Source: Stenotrophomonas sp. UBA2124 | Lineage (GTDB): Bacteria; Pseudomonadota; Gammaproteobacteria; Xanthomonadales; Xanthomonadaceae | Length of the DNA: 64,000 nt | NCBI GenBank assembly: GCA_002329155.1 | Contig: DCXY01000004.1 | Location: 35,206-99,205 of the forward strand | Direction: 5' to 3' | Shown here: in pieces, positions 49,988-58,365 of the stretch | Layout of the letters: each line of letters starts with the position of its first letter | Numbering within the stretch: position 1 is the first letter of the stretch | Notes under the pieces: model-generated | Databases searched by the model: none | Told to the model about the DNA's origin: nothing | Seen by the model: only the letters and a program-made list of their open reading frames with translations | Program-made: the position numbers and the translations under genes

Positions 49988-51337
49988 TCACTGTGATGCG
50001 TAAGGCCCGAACACCGCCTTCACCCGCAGCTGCTCGTCGCTGTCATCCAGCACGATCACTCTGTAGCTGTCGCCACCGGCTGCCACGCGTATCAGTACGT
50101 GCCCCTGGCTGGACTTTGCCTGCCGGCCAATGCCGAAGGTGGTGGCTGCGGTTGCAGGCGAGACATTGGTGACGAAGATGTCGCGCTCGCCCGCCCACAC
50201 CTGTCTGGAGGTCATCCGCTTCCAGGTATTCACCGACGGGTGGCCATCGGCGCGCGAGGTCACCACGATCACTCTCGGCTGCAGGGTGACCAGCATGCCG
50301 ATGCTGTTGGCGTCCCAGCTGCCGTGGTGGTTGGCCTTCATTGCGTCCACCGCACCGGCGGCCTGCGCCACCACCGGTTCCACATTGGTCCACGCGGCCG
50401 GGCTGGCCTGTAGTTCCTGCTCCTGTGAAGAAAGATCGCCTGCGGTGAAGTAGTCGAAGCGACCGTAGCGCATGCGCAGGGCAATGCTCAGATTGTTCTC
50501 CAGCGGCAGCTGCTCCGGCTCCAGGCCTGCGAGTTCAGGAATCAGCTGGCGCGTGGCCGTGCCCTGCCCTGTCCAGACCTGGCCGTTGGCATGCAGGTTG
50601 CGCACTTCAAAATCCGGGTAGCGCGCGGCATCGTGCAGCAGCACCACCTGGTCATTGCGGCCGGGCAGGAAGCGTTCCACCTGCAGGCTGTTGTGCCTGA
50701 TCTGCCAGTCCAGGAAGTGGCGGTAGTTGTTGACGGTGGGGTTGTCGATGGGCGCGGGGTAGTCGTAAGCCGGCCAGCCACGGTCGATGACTCTGCCGAT
50801 GCGCAGGTGCTCGGCAACCTCGGTGATTCCACTGAGCCTGTAGGCACCGTTGGCCGCCTGCGGCGAGTCGGCGACGATGGCTCCCATGTGGTCGCCGTGG
50901 AAATGGCTGAGGATGAAATAGTCGATGCCCTTGCGCGCGCCTGCTGGCAAGGCCTTGTTGTTCAGCAGTTGCTGCACGTAGCGCGCCACCCACTCGCCCG
51001 GCGGGCGTGAGGCATCGGGCCGGGTGGGCAGCGAGAACGGCGCCTGCTCATGGGTCTTGCCACTGGCGTCAGACAGCAGCGTGGTGCCATCGGGCAGCAG
51101 GAAGAACACCGCGTCGCCACGGCCGGTGTTGATGTGGTGGATGTCCAGCTCACCCGGCTGCCAGGCCGGCAGCGGCTGGCCTGCCTGCGGAGTGGGCGGC
51201 GGCGCCGCATAGGCCACCAGCGGCATCATGCACATGGCCAGCAACACCAGAAGCGGCAGCCTGCCAGCCCAGCCCCGCCCACCTGCACGGCATGCGGGTA
51301 CCGGCGCAGATGCATCATGCAGTTGCTCATGCTTCAT
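49988..51337 (-). CDS. exported metallo-beta-lactamase-fold hydrolase (ComEC-like domain)
   Basis: 449 residues: signal peptide with cleavage near residue 45 ('PLVAYAAPPP'), then a ComEC/Rec2-type metallo-hydrolase domain. Metal motif 'LSHFHGDHMGA' and 'ANHHGSWDAN' are intact, and the N-terminal 'HHINTGRGDAVFFLLPDGTTLL' is the usual entry strand ('GqGdailiv'). No ComEC membrane channel part is present, so it is a free-standing periplasmic enzyme, possibly a nuclease or phosphodiesterase. Its start overlaps the PhoD gene by 11 bases, which ties it to phosphoester breakdown. Confidence 0.85.
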   Translation of the reverse strand: MKHEQLHDASAPVPACRAGGRGWAGRLPLLVLLAMCMMPLVAYAAPPPTPQAGQPLPAWQPGELDIHHINTGRGDAVFFLLPDGTTLLSDASGKTHEQAPFSLPTRPDASRPPGEWVARYVQQLLNNKALPAGARKGIDYFILSHFHGDHMGAIVADSPQAANGAYRLSGITEVAEHLRIGRVIDRGWPAYDYPAPIDNPTVNNYRHFLDWQIRHNSLQVERFLPGRNDQVVLLHDAARYPDFEVRNLHANGQVWTGQGTATRQLIPELAGLEPEQLPLENNLSIALRMRYGRFDYFTAGDLSSQEQELQASPAAWTNVEPVVAQAAGAVDAMKANHHGSWDANSIGMLVTLQPRVIVVTSRADGHPSVNTWKRMTSRQVWAGERDIFVTNVSPATAATTFGIGRQAKSSQGHVLIRVAAGGDSYRVIVLDDSDEQLRVKAVFGPYASQ

Positions 51338-52934
51338 GCAGGGCAGCCTTGTCCGGAGTGACGACGAAGCTGCCGCGCGTGCTGATGCTGCCGCCCTTGC
51401 GCTGCACCTGGTCCATCACCCGCAGCCGGGTGCGCCATTCGCGCGCACTGATGTCATGCAGGTGGTAGCCGCGCAGGTTGTCACAGTGTTTGAGGAAGGG
51501 ATTGTGTGCATCGCGGAAGCGGGTGACGTTGGGCGAATCAATGCCACCGTCGCCATTGGAGCTGATGGACGTGGCCAGGAATTCGGTGGCCGCTGCGGGG
51601 CCGTCCGGCTCGTCATCACGCAGTGGCACCTCGCCGATGGCGTTCATGTGGGCATCGCCGGTGGCGATGACCACATTGGTCAGGCGGTTGTCGGTAATGG
51701 ATTTGACCAGCCGCTGGCGCGACTGCGGGTAACCATCCCACTTGTCCTCGAACGCACCACGCACACTGCCATCCGGCTCCCTGGCCTGCAGCGGCATGAC
51801 GAATACCTGCTGCGCGATCAGGTTCCAGTGCGAGCCGCCGCGCAGGCCTTCATCCAGCCACGCCTCCTGTTCGCTGCCCAGAATGCTCGATTGCCTGCCC
51901 TGCTCGAAGCGGCACTTCGGCGCGCCTGTGTCCTTGCATATCTGGTTGCTGCGGAAGCTGCGTGTATCCAGTACATGCATGCGCAGCAGGCCACCGAAAT
52001 CCAGCCTGCGGAAGTAGCGCGTGCCACCATCAACGCGCGGCAGCTGCGCACGCCGTACCGGCAGGTTCTCGTACCAGGCCTGCATGGCCACGAACCTGCG
52101 CAACGCGAACACCTCGGGCGCAACCCGGTTGCTGTCCCATTCACCGCCCCAGTCGTTGTCCACCTCATGGTCGTCAAAGGACATGATGAACGCCGCCGAG
52201 GCATGCGCGGCCTGCAGGTCCGGGTCGCTCTTGTACTGCGCGTAGCGCCGGCGGTAGTCGTCCAGGCTGAATATCTCATCGCCCAGGTGGTCGCGCTCCG
52301 GTGCCGGCCTGCCCTGCGCATCGAGCGTTGGATACTTCTCTTTGTTGCGCCCGGCCGGGCCTTCGTAGATGTAGTCGCCATAGTGGAATACGGCATCCAC
52401 ATCGTGCTCCTGGCTCAGGTGGCCGAATGCATCGAACCAGCCCTGTGCATAGGACTGGCAGCCGGCTACGGCGATGCGCAGACTTGCCGCCGTGGCCGCC
52501 GCTGCCGGCGCGGTGCGCGCCACGCCGGTGGGGCTGGCATCACTGCCCTCCACCACGAAGCGATACCAGTAAGGCCGCGCGGGCTTCAGGCCTTGCAGTT
52601 CCACATGCACACTGTGCCCAAGTTCCGGCAGCGCCAGTGCCTCGCCACGCAGGGCCACCTTGTTGAAGGCTGCATCCTCCGCCACTTCCCAGCGCACCGG
52701 CACGGCCAGCATCGGCATGCCGCCATGCTCGGCAAGCGGCGCCGGTGCCAGCCGTGTCCATATGACGAAGCCATCGGGCAGCGGATCGCCCGCAGCCACG
52801 CCCAAGGTGAACGGGTAAGCACTCAGGCGGGGCGCGGCAAGCACCTTGCTGAAGGGCGAGACGCCGGCAAACAGGGCCAGCGAACTGGCGCCAAGCAGAA
52901 ACCTGCGGCGGTCGAGTGTGGGAAACCGGGCCAT
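51327..52934 (-). CDS. phoD: PhoD-family alkaline phosphatase, Tat-exported (second copy)
   Basis: 535 residues, the standard PhoD length. Tat signal 'DRRRFLLGASSLALFAGVS' at 8-26. N-terminal PhoD domain ('FTLGVAAGDPLPDGFVIWTR'), then core motifs 'AVAGCQSY', 'FHYGDYIYEG', 'SFDDHEVDNDWGG', 'LDTRSFRSNQ' and 'IATGDAHMNAIG'. AGGAG precedes the ATG by 6 bases. It lies 68 bases after the STN receptor gene on the same strand with a hairpin in between, and overlaps the metallo-hydrolase; together they look like an organophosphate uptake and hydrolysis unit. Only distantly similar to the larger PhoD at 19331. Confidence 0.93.
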   Translation of the reverse strand: MARFPTLDRRRFLLGASSLALFAGVSPFSKVLAAPRLSAYPFTLGVAAGDPLPDGFVIWTRLAPAPLAEHGGMPMLAVPVRWEVAEDAAFNKVALRGEALALPELGHSVHVELQGLKPARPYWYRFVVEGSDASPTGVARTAPAAAATAASLRIAVAGCQSYAQGWFDAFGHLSQEHDVDAVFHYGDYIYEGPAGRNKEKYPTLDAQGRPAPERDHLGDEIFSLDDYRRRYAQYKSDPDLQAAHASAAFIMSFDDHEVDNDWGGEWDSNRVAPEVFALRRFVAMQAWYENLPVRRAQLPRVDGGTRYFRRLDFGGLLRMHVLDTRSFRSNQICKDTGAPKCRFEQGRQSSILGSEQEAWLDEGLRGGSHWNLIAQQVFVMPLQAREPDGSVRGAFEDKWDGYPQSRQRLVKSITDNRLTNVVIATGDAHMNAIGEVPLRDDEPDGPAAATEFLATSISSNGDGGIDSPNVTRFRDAHNPFLKHCDNLRGYHLHDISAREWRTRLRVMDQVQRKGGSISTRGSFVVTPDKAALHEA

Positions 52935-52957
52935 GACAACTCCTGGGGCGGGCATGG

Positions 52958-52988
52958 GCACGGGCACGCCACGGTGGCATGCCCGTGC
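52958..52988 (-). terminator. intercistronic hairpin between receptor and phoD
   Basis: GCACGGGCA / TGCCCGTGC with an internal partial stem (CCAC/GTGG). No T-run on the minus strand, so it may be a processing or attenuation hairpin that sets the receptor-to-PhoD ratio rather than a full stop. Confidence 0.45.
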
Positions 52989-53002
52989 GGGTGCGTTGGG
53001 AA

Positions 53003-56000
53003 TCAGAAGCGCGCGCGGATGCCGATGGAGGCGCGGCGGCCGCTGTGGATGTAGATCTGGCTGTGGTGGCCCTTGTCGCCCAGGCCGGTTTCACCGTTGG
53101 AGTACACCGTGCCGCGGTTCTGGTTGAACAGATTGTTGGCGGTGAAGTAAGCCTCAAGCCCCATGAAATTGTTCCTGGTCTTGGGGATGATGGTGTAGCT
53201 GCCGGACAGGTTCACTTCCAGGTAATCGTCGAAGGGCTGTTTCTGGTTGATGGTCACGCCGTTGGCATTGACGATGTTGTTGGTGAGGCCACGGTCCTTC
53301 TCGTCACTCCACACGCTGTTGAGGTTCAGCCGCGCCCTGCCGTACTTCCAGGCCAGCCCGAAGCTGGCCACCTGCGTGGCCACTCGTGGCAGCACCACAT
53401 CCGGGTTGCTGTAGACATAGGAGCCACGTGCGGTGAGGCCCTTCAGCACGCCGGGCAGGTAATCCATGGCGTGGTTGAACTCGAACTCGTAGCCACTGAT
53501 GTTGATTTCGTCCTTCATGTTGGCCGTGGTCGTCACCAGGTCCACCGGCTCGTCACCGGTGTAGCCGAACTCCTCCGGGCTCATGCTGACCGTGCTGATC
53601 AGGTCCTTCACCTTGTTGCGGTAGTAGTTGATGGACACCAGCCCCACCGGCTCGAAGTACTTCACCAGGCGCACGGAAACATTGTCCGAGTACTCCGGGC
53701 GCAGGCCGGGATTGGGCGCGGTAAGCACGTTGCCGTCCTCGGTGCCATAGCTCACCGACCACACGCCTGCAAGGTCACTCACCTCCGGCCGCTGGATGGT
53801 CCTGCTGTAGCCCACCACCAGGTCCAGGCTGTCGCTGAAGCTGTACTTCACCGAGGCACTGGGGAAGAACTCGCCATACCGGCTCTTCTGCCTGATCCGC
53901 GGCTTGCTCATGTACTGGTACTGCAGGCCTTCGATGGTGGTGGCGCGACCGGTGGCTGCATTGACCGCATGCCCGGCGGCCTTCACCTCATCGGCACTGA
54001 GCGCGTCGAAATCGTGCCCGGTAGTGCGGGTCTGCTCCCAGCGCAGGCCGGCCTGCGCCTTCAGGTGCGCGCCGAATTCGGCCGTGCCCATGAAGTACAG
54101 GGCGTTGATCGCCTCATCCAGGCGGTTGGCATTGCCGATGTGTGCGGCATACCAGTCGTCCGCACTCATGGTGTGCGTCCATTGCTCCGGGTTGGCCTGC
54201 ATCATCTGGTAGATCTTGGCCAGGCTGTAGACGTATAGATCGCCCCCGTTGAGGGTGGTAACCTCCACACCGCTGTCGGCGGCGGAGAAGTCATTGACGC
54301 TCTGGATGGCACGCAGGAATTCGGCATTGCTCAGCGGGCCGTTGTAGGTGTACTTCAGTGCGCCGCCGATATCGTCGAAGCTGTAGGCCGAGCGGGTTGC
54401 CTTGGCGCCGGTTTTCCAGGTGACAGCCACATCGCCGATGTCCTGGTAGAAGGAAAAGTTCAAGGCGCCGCCACGGTGATCCAGCGCGGCACGGCTGCCG
54501 CTGCTGGTGCGCACGCTGGGGCGGGTGGAGCCGCCCACCGCGCCAAGGGTGAAGCTGTCCGGGTTGGACCAGTCCGGGCCGCTGATCTGCTGGATCTTCC
54601 AGTCCTGGTGCATCCAGTCACTGCGCTCGGCGCTGAAGTTGCCGGTGGAGGTGACCGCATTGAGCAGGTCGGCCACCTGGCCCTTCTTGTCCGAACGGTA
54701 GCGGCTGTCCGAGCTGGAATAGAACAGGTTGCCGTCCAGGCGGAACCTCTCCGTGTTCCACTCGAAGCTGGGAATGATGTTGCGGGTATAGCCCAGCTTG
54801 TAGGTATAGCCGGCATCCAGATCCAGGGTCTTGGCGCTGGCCGCAGACTGGGTGGTGAAATCCAGCGAGGGGTCGCCAATCACACCGCGCGAGCGCGCGT
54901 TGGTCGTGAAGGTGGGGGTGATGGTGCTGGGCTCGATGTCGCCGCGGCTGACCGAGGTCATCAGCGACAGGATCAGCTGGTCGGTGGCCTTGAAATCCAG
55001 GCCCAGCTGGGCCACGCGCCGGTTGTACTCGCGGTCGTAATGCTTGGGCGAGATGTTGGTCACCGCATACTTGTACGGGCTGAGCGCGGTGGGCACATAG
55101 TTGCGCCCGGCGGTGACCTGTTCGTGCTCGACCAGGTTGGTGGTGCTGCTGATGCCGGCGGCAATGCCCAGGCGGTTGTCGAAGAACACATCCGAATAGT
55201 TGACCCCGAACACCGGCAGGAACTTCTGGCTGTAACCGCCTTCCATCGGGCCAGTGCGGTAGCGGTCCCACAGGTTGGAATGGGTGGTGGCGCCAAGCTG
55301 CACGGTGATGTTGCGGCCCTTGCGGTCAAAGGCCTTCTTGGTGCGGATATCGATGGTGCCGGCCGGCGCGTTGGCGTTCATGTCCGCGCTGGTGGTCTTG
55401 TAGATGTTGATCGAGTCCACCCCCGAGAGCGCCATCTGCTCGAAGCTGAAGGTGCGCGAGCTGGAGGAGTTGGCGTCGATGCTGGCCAGGCTCACGCCGT
55501 TGAGGGTGACGCCGGTGTACTTGGCCGGCAGGCCGCGCAGGGAGATGTTGCGCGGCGCATCGTCGGCCACCACGTCGAAATCCACACCCGGCATGTACTT
55601 GAGGAACTCGCCCGGGTTGCCGTCGCCGATTTCGCCGAAGCTGTCCGCCGACAGCGTGTTGGTGATGTTCATCGATGCACGCTGCTCCATGATGGCGCGC
55701 GCATCGCCCTCGCGTGCGCTCACCACCTGCAGCGTATCCATCGTATGCGCATCGCTGGCTGGCGCGGCCGAGCTGTACAGCTCGAACAGCGGCTCGCTGG
55801 TCTGGCCCGCGCGCACTTCCACCTGCTTTTCCACGGTGGAAAAGCCGGTGAACTCCACGGTGAGCACGTGCATGCCGGCCGCGGCCTCGGGAATGCGGAA
55901 CTCACCACGGTCACCGGACGTTGCAACCTGCTGCCCGTCAATCTTGATGCGCGCATTGCGCAGGTACTCGCCGGTGGTCGGGTCAAGCACGCGGCCAAGA

Positions 56001-56338
56001 ATGAAGCCCTTGCCACCCACCTGCGCACCGCCCTGCTTCGTCCGCAGGGTGATGACATTGCCCTGGTCCGATTCAACCTCAAGATGCGTGCTTTCGAGCA
56101 GCCTGCGCAGTGCCGCGCGTGCATCCATCTGGCCGCTGATGGCCGGTACCTGCACCCCTTGCAGCGTGCCTGCCGGCGCAATGATCTGCAGGCCCGCCTG
56201 GCGTGCCAGCTCGGGGATGGCGGTGACTGCCGGTTGCGCCGGAACATCGAACTGACGCAGCTGTGCCATTGCTGGCGAAGTGATGGACAGCGCAGCAACT
56301 ACCGCGCTTGCCAGCAGAAGCTTCCTGGGACGAATCAT
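53003..56338 (-). CDS. large TonB-dependent receptor with STN and carboxypeptidase-like domains
   Basis: 1111 residues. Signal peptide 1-25; STN signalling domain about 29-100 ('FDVPAQPAVTAIPELARQAG'); carboxypeptidase-D-regulatory-like fold about 108-190 ('GFILGRVLDPTTGEYLRNA'); plug and barrel ending 'RRASIGIRARF'. 'APRNISLRGLPAKYTGVTLNG' is typical of the xanthomonad/caulobacter TBDR class for carbohydrates and complex nutrients. Having both STN and a FecI/FecR pair directly upstream on the same strand makes it a transducing receptor controlling its own locus. Downstream phoD and metallo-hydrolase suggest a phosphorylated ligand. Start at 56338 fits the signal peptide; an ATG at 56383 is in frame. 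Confidence 0.9.
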   Translation of the reverse strand: MIRPRKLLLASAVVAALSITSPAMAQLRQFDVPAQPAVTAIPELARQAGLQIIAPAGTLQGVQVPAISGQMDARAALRRLLESTHLEVESDQGNVITLRTKQGGAQVGGKGFILGRVLDPTTGEYLRNARIKIDGQQVATSGDRGEFRIPEAAAGMHVLTVEFTGFSTVEKQVEVRAGQTSEPLFELYSSAAPASDAHTMDTLQVVSAREGDARAIMEQRASMNITNTLSADSFGEIGDGNPGEFLKYMPGVDFDVVADDAPRNISLRGLPAKYTGVTLNGVSLASIDANSSSSRTFSFEQMALSGVDSINIYKTTSADMNANAPAGTIDIRTKKAFDRKGRNITVQLGATTHSNLWDRYRTGPMEGGYSQKFLPVFGVNYSDVFFDNRLGIAAGISSTTNLVEHEQVTAGRNYVPTALSPYKYAVTNISPKHYDREYNRRVAQLGLDFKATDQLILSLMTSVSRGDIEPSTITPTFTTNARSRGVIGDPSLDFTTQSAASAKTLDLDAGYTYKLGYTRNIIPSFEWNTERFRLDGNLFYSSSDSRYRSDKKGQVADLLNAVTSTGNFSAERSDWMHQDWKIQQISGPDWSNPDSFTLGAVGGSTRPSVRTSSGSRAALDHRGGALNFSFYQDIGDVAVTWKTGAKATRSAYSFDDIGGALKYTYNGPLSNAEFLRAIQSVNDFSAADSGVEVTTLNGGDLYVYSLAKIYQMMQANPEQWTHTMSADDWYAAHIGNANRLDEAINALYFMGTAEFGAHLKAQAGLRWEQTRTTGHDFDALSADEVKAAGHAVNAATGRATTIEGLQYQYMSKPRIRQKSRYGEFFPSASVKYSFSDSLDLVVGYSRTIQRPEVSDLAGVWSVSYGTEDGNVLTAPNPGLRPEYSDNVSVRLVKYFEPVGLVSINYYRNKVKDLISTVSMSPEEFGYTGDEPVDLVTTTANMKDEINISGYEFEFNHAMDYLPGVLKGLTARGSYVYSNPDVVLPRVATQVASFGLAWKYGRARLNLNSVWSDEKDRGLTNNIVNANGVTINQKQPFDDYLEVNLSGSYTIIPKTRNNFMGLEAYFTANNLFNQNRGTVYSNGETGLGDKGHHSQIYIHSGRRASIGIRARF

Positions 56339-56428
56339 GGACCATTGCTCTCGATAGCCGTGCGGGGTGCCGGCACTGATCACTAACGAGACGCGGGGGT
56401 TTCAACTTCCCCCATCTGTCACAAAAAT

Positions 56429-57409
56429 TTAATCGGCGTTGCCGAGCACGACCCGGTTTTTCTCCTGGCGCATGCGTGTGTCGAACACCCTGGAAACGGC
56501 CTGGCCGAAGCCCACCGGATTGTTGGCGGCAAACAGACCGGTGATAGGCTCACGCGCCAACACGGGGTCGGTGATGACGATGCGGATATCGCTGTAACGG
56601 GCGAAATCGGCAGCAGCCTCGGCCAGGGTTTCACCACGGAAATCCAGCTTGCCGTCACGCCATGCCAGTTCGCGCTGCAGTTCCGTAGGCGTCAGCACGA
56701 CCGGCGTTGATGCGGCCGGCGCATCCAGCAACAGGCGGCTGTTGGCAGGCAGCCGTGTGGTGCTGCCGGGCAAGCTCACAGCGCCGGCCTGCACGGTCAC
56801 CTGCGCCGGTGCCTGCGCGAACTTGCGCACCACGAAGGTGGCCGCGGCGGCATCGAGCCTGCGCCCGTCCACCTCCAGCTCCAGCGGGGCACCGTTGTGT
56901 GCGGCTTCCACCAGTACTTCGCCCCGGGTGAGCCTGATGCGGGTGCGGCCACCACGCTCGTATACCTCGATTCTGCTGTCGGTATTCAGGGTCAGCGCCG
57001 AGCCGCCCGCCAGCGGCACACGCCGCATCTCGCCCTTGCTGGTGGCATAGGCCACCGGTGCCGGGAAGCTGACAAACAGGAACACCGCCAACAGCAGCGA
57101 GGCTGCCGCGGCGGTGGGCCAGCGCAGCAGCTGTCTGCCGATACGCCTGGCGCCGCGCGGCACCTTGGCAACGGGCGTGTTGGCCTTCGCTGCGGGGTTC
57201 AATGCATGCAGCCGGCCGGCACCGTGCAGCGCTTCTGCCTGCATCCACACCGCCTTGGCACGCAGCAGCGCGCCCTGGCAGCGGACATCGCCGTCCAGCC
57301 AGGCCTGCAGCCGGGCCTGCTCGGCAGCCGTCAGCGGAGCGCGGTCCATACGTGCGACCCACTCGGCGGCGGCACGTTCGATTTCATTACTGCCCAGGCG
57401 TCCGTCCAT
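56429..57409 (-). CDS. fecR: FecR-family anti-sigma/transducer (second)
   Basis: 326 residues. N-terminal DUF4880 ('AAAEWVARMDRAPLTAAEQA'), one helix near 88-105, FecR domain ('RIRLTRGEVLVEAAHNGAPL') and a C-terminal DUF4974/STN-like domain ('LDFRGETLAEAAADFARYSD', 'VGFGQAVSRVF'). Its start lies 23 bases inside the end of the sigma gene. Paired with the STN receptor 90 bases downstream. Confidence 0.92.
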   Translation of the reverse strand: MDGRLGSNEIERAAAEWVARMDRAPLTAAEQARLQAWLDGDVRCQGALLRAKAVWMQAEALHGAGRLHALNPAAKANTPVAKVPRGARRIGRQLLRWPTAAAASLLLAVFLFVSFPAPVAYATSKGEMRRVPLAGGSALTLNTDSRIEVYERGGRTRIRLTRGEVLVEAAHNGAPLELEVDGRRLDAAAATFVVRKFAQAPAQVTVQAGAVSLPGSTTRLPANSRLLLDAPAASTPVVLTPTELQRELAWRDGKLDFRGETLAEAAADFARYSDIRIVITDPVLAREPITGLFAANNPVGFGQAVSRVFDTRMRQEKNRVVLGNAD

Positions 57410-58013
57410 TGACCTGACTCATGTTGCGGCCCAACTCAACAGAGGTGTCGAGGGCGGCATTTCCCCCACTCTCCACCCACATTCCCAGCCAGCGGATGCC
57501 GCGGGCGATATGTTTTTCCACCGTGCTCTCCGACAGGCGCATGCGCGCGGCGATTTCACGCTGCGGCAGGTCATGCACCCTGCGCAGCACGAAGGCCTCG
57601 CGGGTCTGCGGCGGCATGGCTGCGATCACACCGGCCAGCCGGCGCAGTTCATCGTGCTCGATGGCGTTCTGCTCCGGGGTGGAGGCATCGTCGGCAAACT
57701 CCACCGGGCCCAGGTCCTCAACCGCCAGTATCGGCACGATGCGCGCGCGGGCGATGCTGCGTGCCACCAGCGATCTGGCCACCTGGAACAGGTAGGCGCG
57801 CGGGTTGAGGATGTCATCCAGCCGCTCGCGCTGGGCCAGCGTGGCATAGCTCTCCTGTACCACATCATCCACGTCGAAGCCGGCGTTGTGGCGCCGGCCC
57901 AGCCAGCTGCGCAACGCTGCCTCGTGCGGCAGGATGTTGTTCAGGAACCAGCGCGTCCGTTCCCTGTCATCCGGGTGCCGATCCGCAGCCCCCGTTGTTG
58001 CACCACCCGACAC
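57387..58013 (-). CDS. fecI: FecI-type ECF sigma factor (second)
   Basis: 208 residues from a GTG start at 58013 (G-rich upstream). Region 2 'FDVDDVVQESYATLAQRERL' and 'NPRAYLFQVARSLVARSIAR', region 4 'MPPQTREAFVLRRVHDLPQR' with HTH 'REIAARMRLSESTVEKHIA'. Longer than the heme-operon FecI owing to an N-terminal extension and a ~25-residue C-terminal tail. No Fur box was found upstream, so its trigger is probably not iron. Confidence 0.9.
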   Translation of the reverse strand: MSGGATTGAADRHPDDRERTRWFLNNILPHEAALRSWLGRRHNAGFDVDDVVQESYATLAQRERLDDILNPRAYLFQVARSLVARSIARARIVPILAVEDLGPVEFADDASTPEQNAIEHDELRRLAGVIAAMPPQTREAFVLRRVHDLPQREIAARMRLSESTVEKHIARGIRWLGMWVESGGNAALDTSVELGRNMSQVNGRTPGQ

Positions 58014-58365
58014 AGCAGCCCCCCGGCGCGCCCAACCGCGCCATACAGCTGGGCGATGCTGGACACCGCTGGTGACGCCAGCATGACAAATCCTTGCCGC
58101 ACAGTGCTCTTACGTTTGCCTGCCAAGCTGAAGGCGCCGCCAGAGGCGGCGAACACATTACGGAAACACACACAGAACACCATCGGACGCCTGCCCATCG
58201 CCCAGCCACCATGAGCTGCCTCGATGCCTTGCACACCCGGCCGCCAACGCGGTGCTCCGGCCGCGTGTTCGCGGCCAGCTACGGCGGCAGACCTGCGCCG
58301 GCCCGAACCAAGCCCGCTGAGCACGGTCAGCGGCCTTCCATACGAAGCACCCAGAATCCAGATCA
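58014..58365. other. divergent intergenic region, fecI/patatin
   Basis: 352 bases between two divergent genes, so it should hold both promoters. On the minus strand at 58072-58089 there is a TTGTCAT-N4-GCGTCAC arrangement keeping 10 of 14 positions of a Pho-box pair; this is weak and could be chance. Otherwise nothing is recognised. Confidence 0.35.

Noticed and set aside
53904..58013. Long plus-strand frames over the second TBDR and FecR/FecI genes
   Set aside because: Antisense shadows of conserved genes; no start signals.
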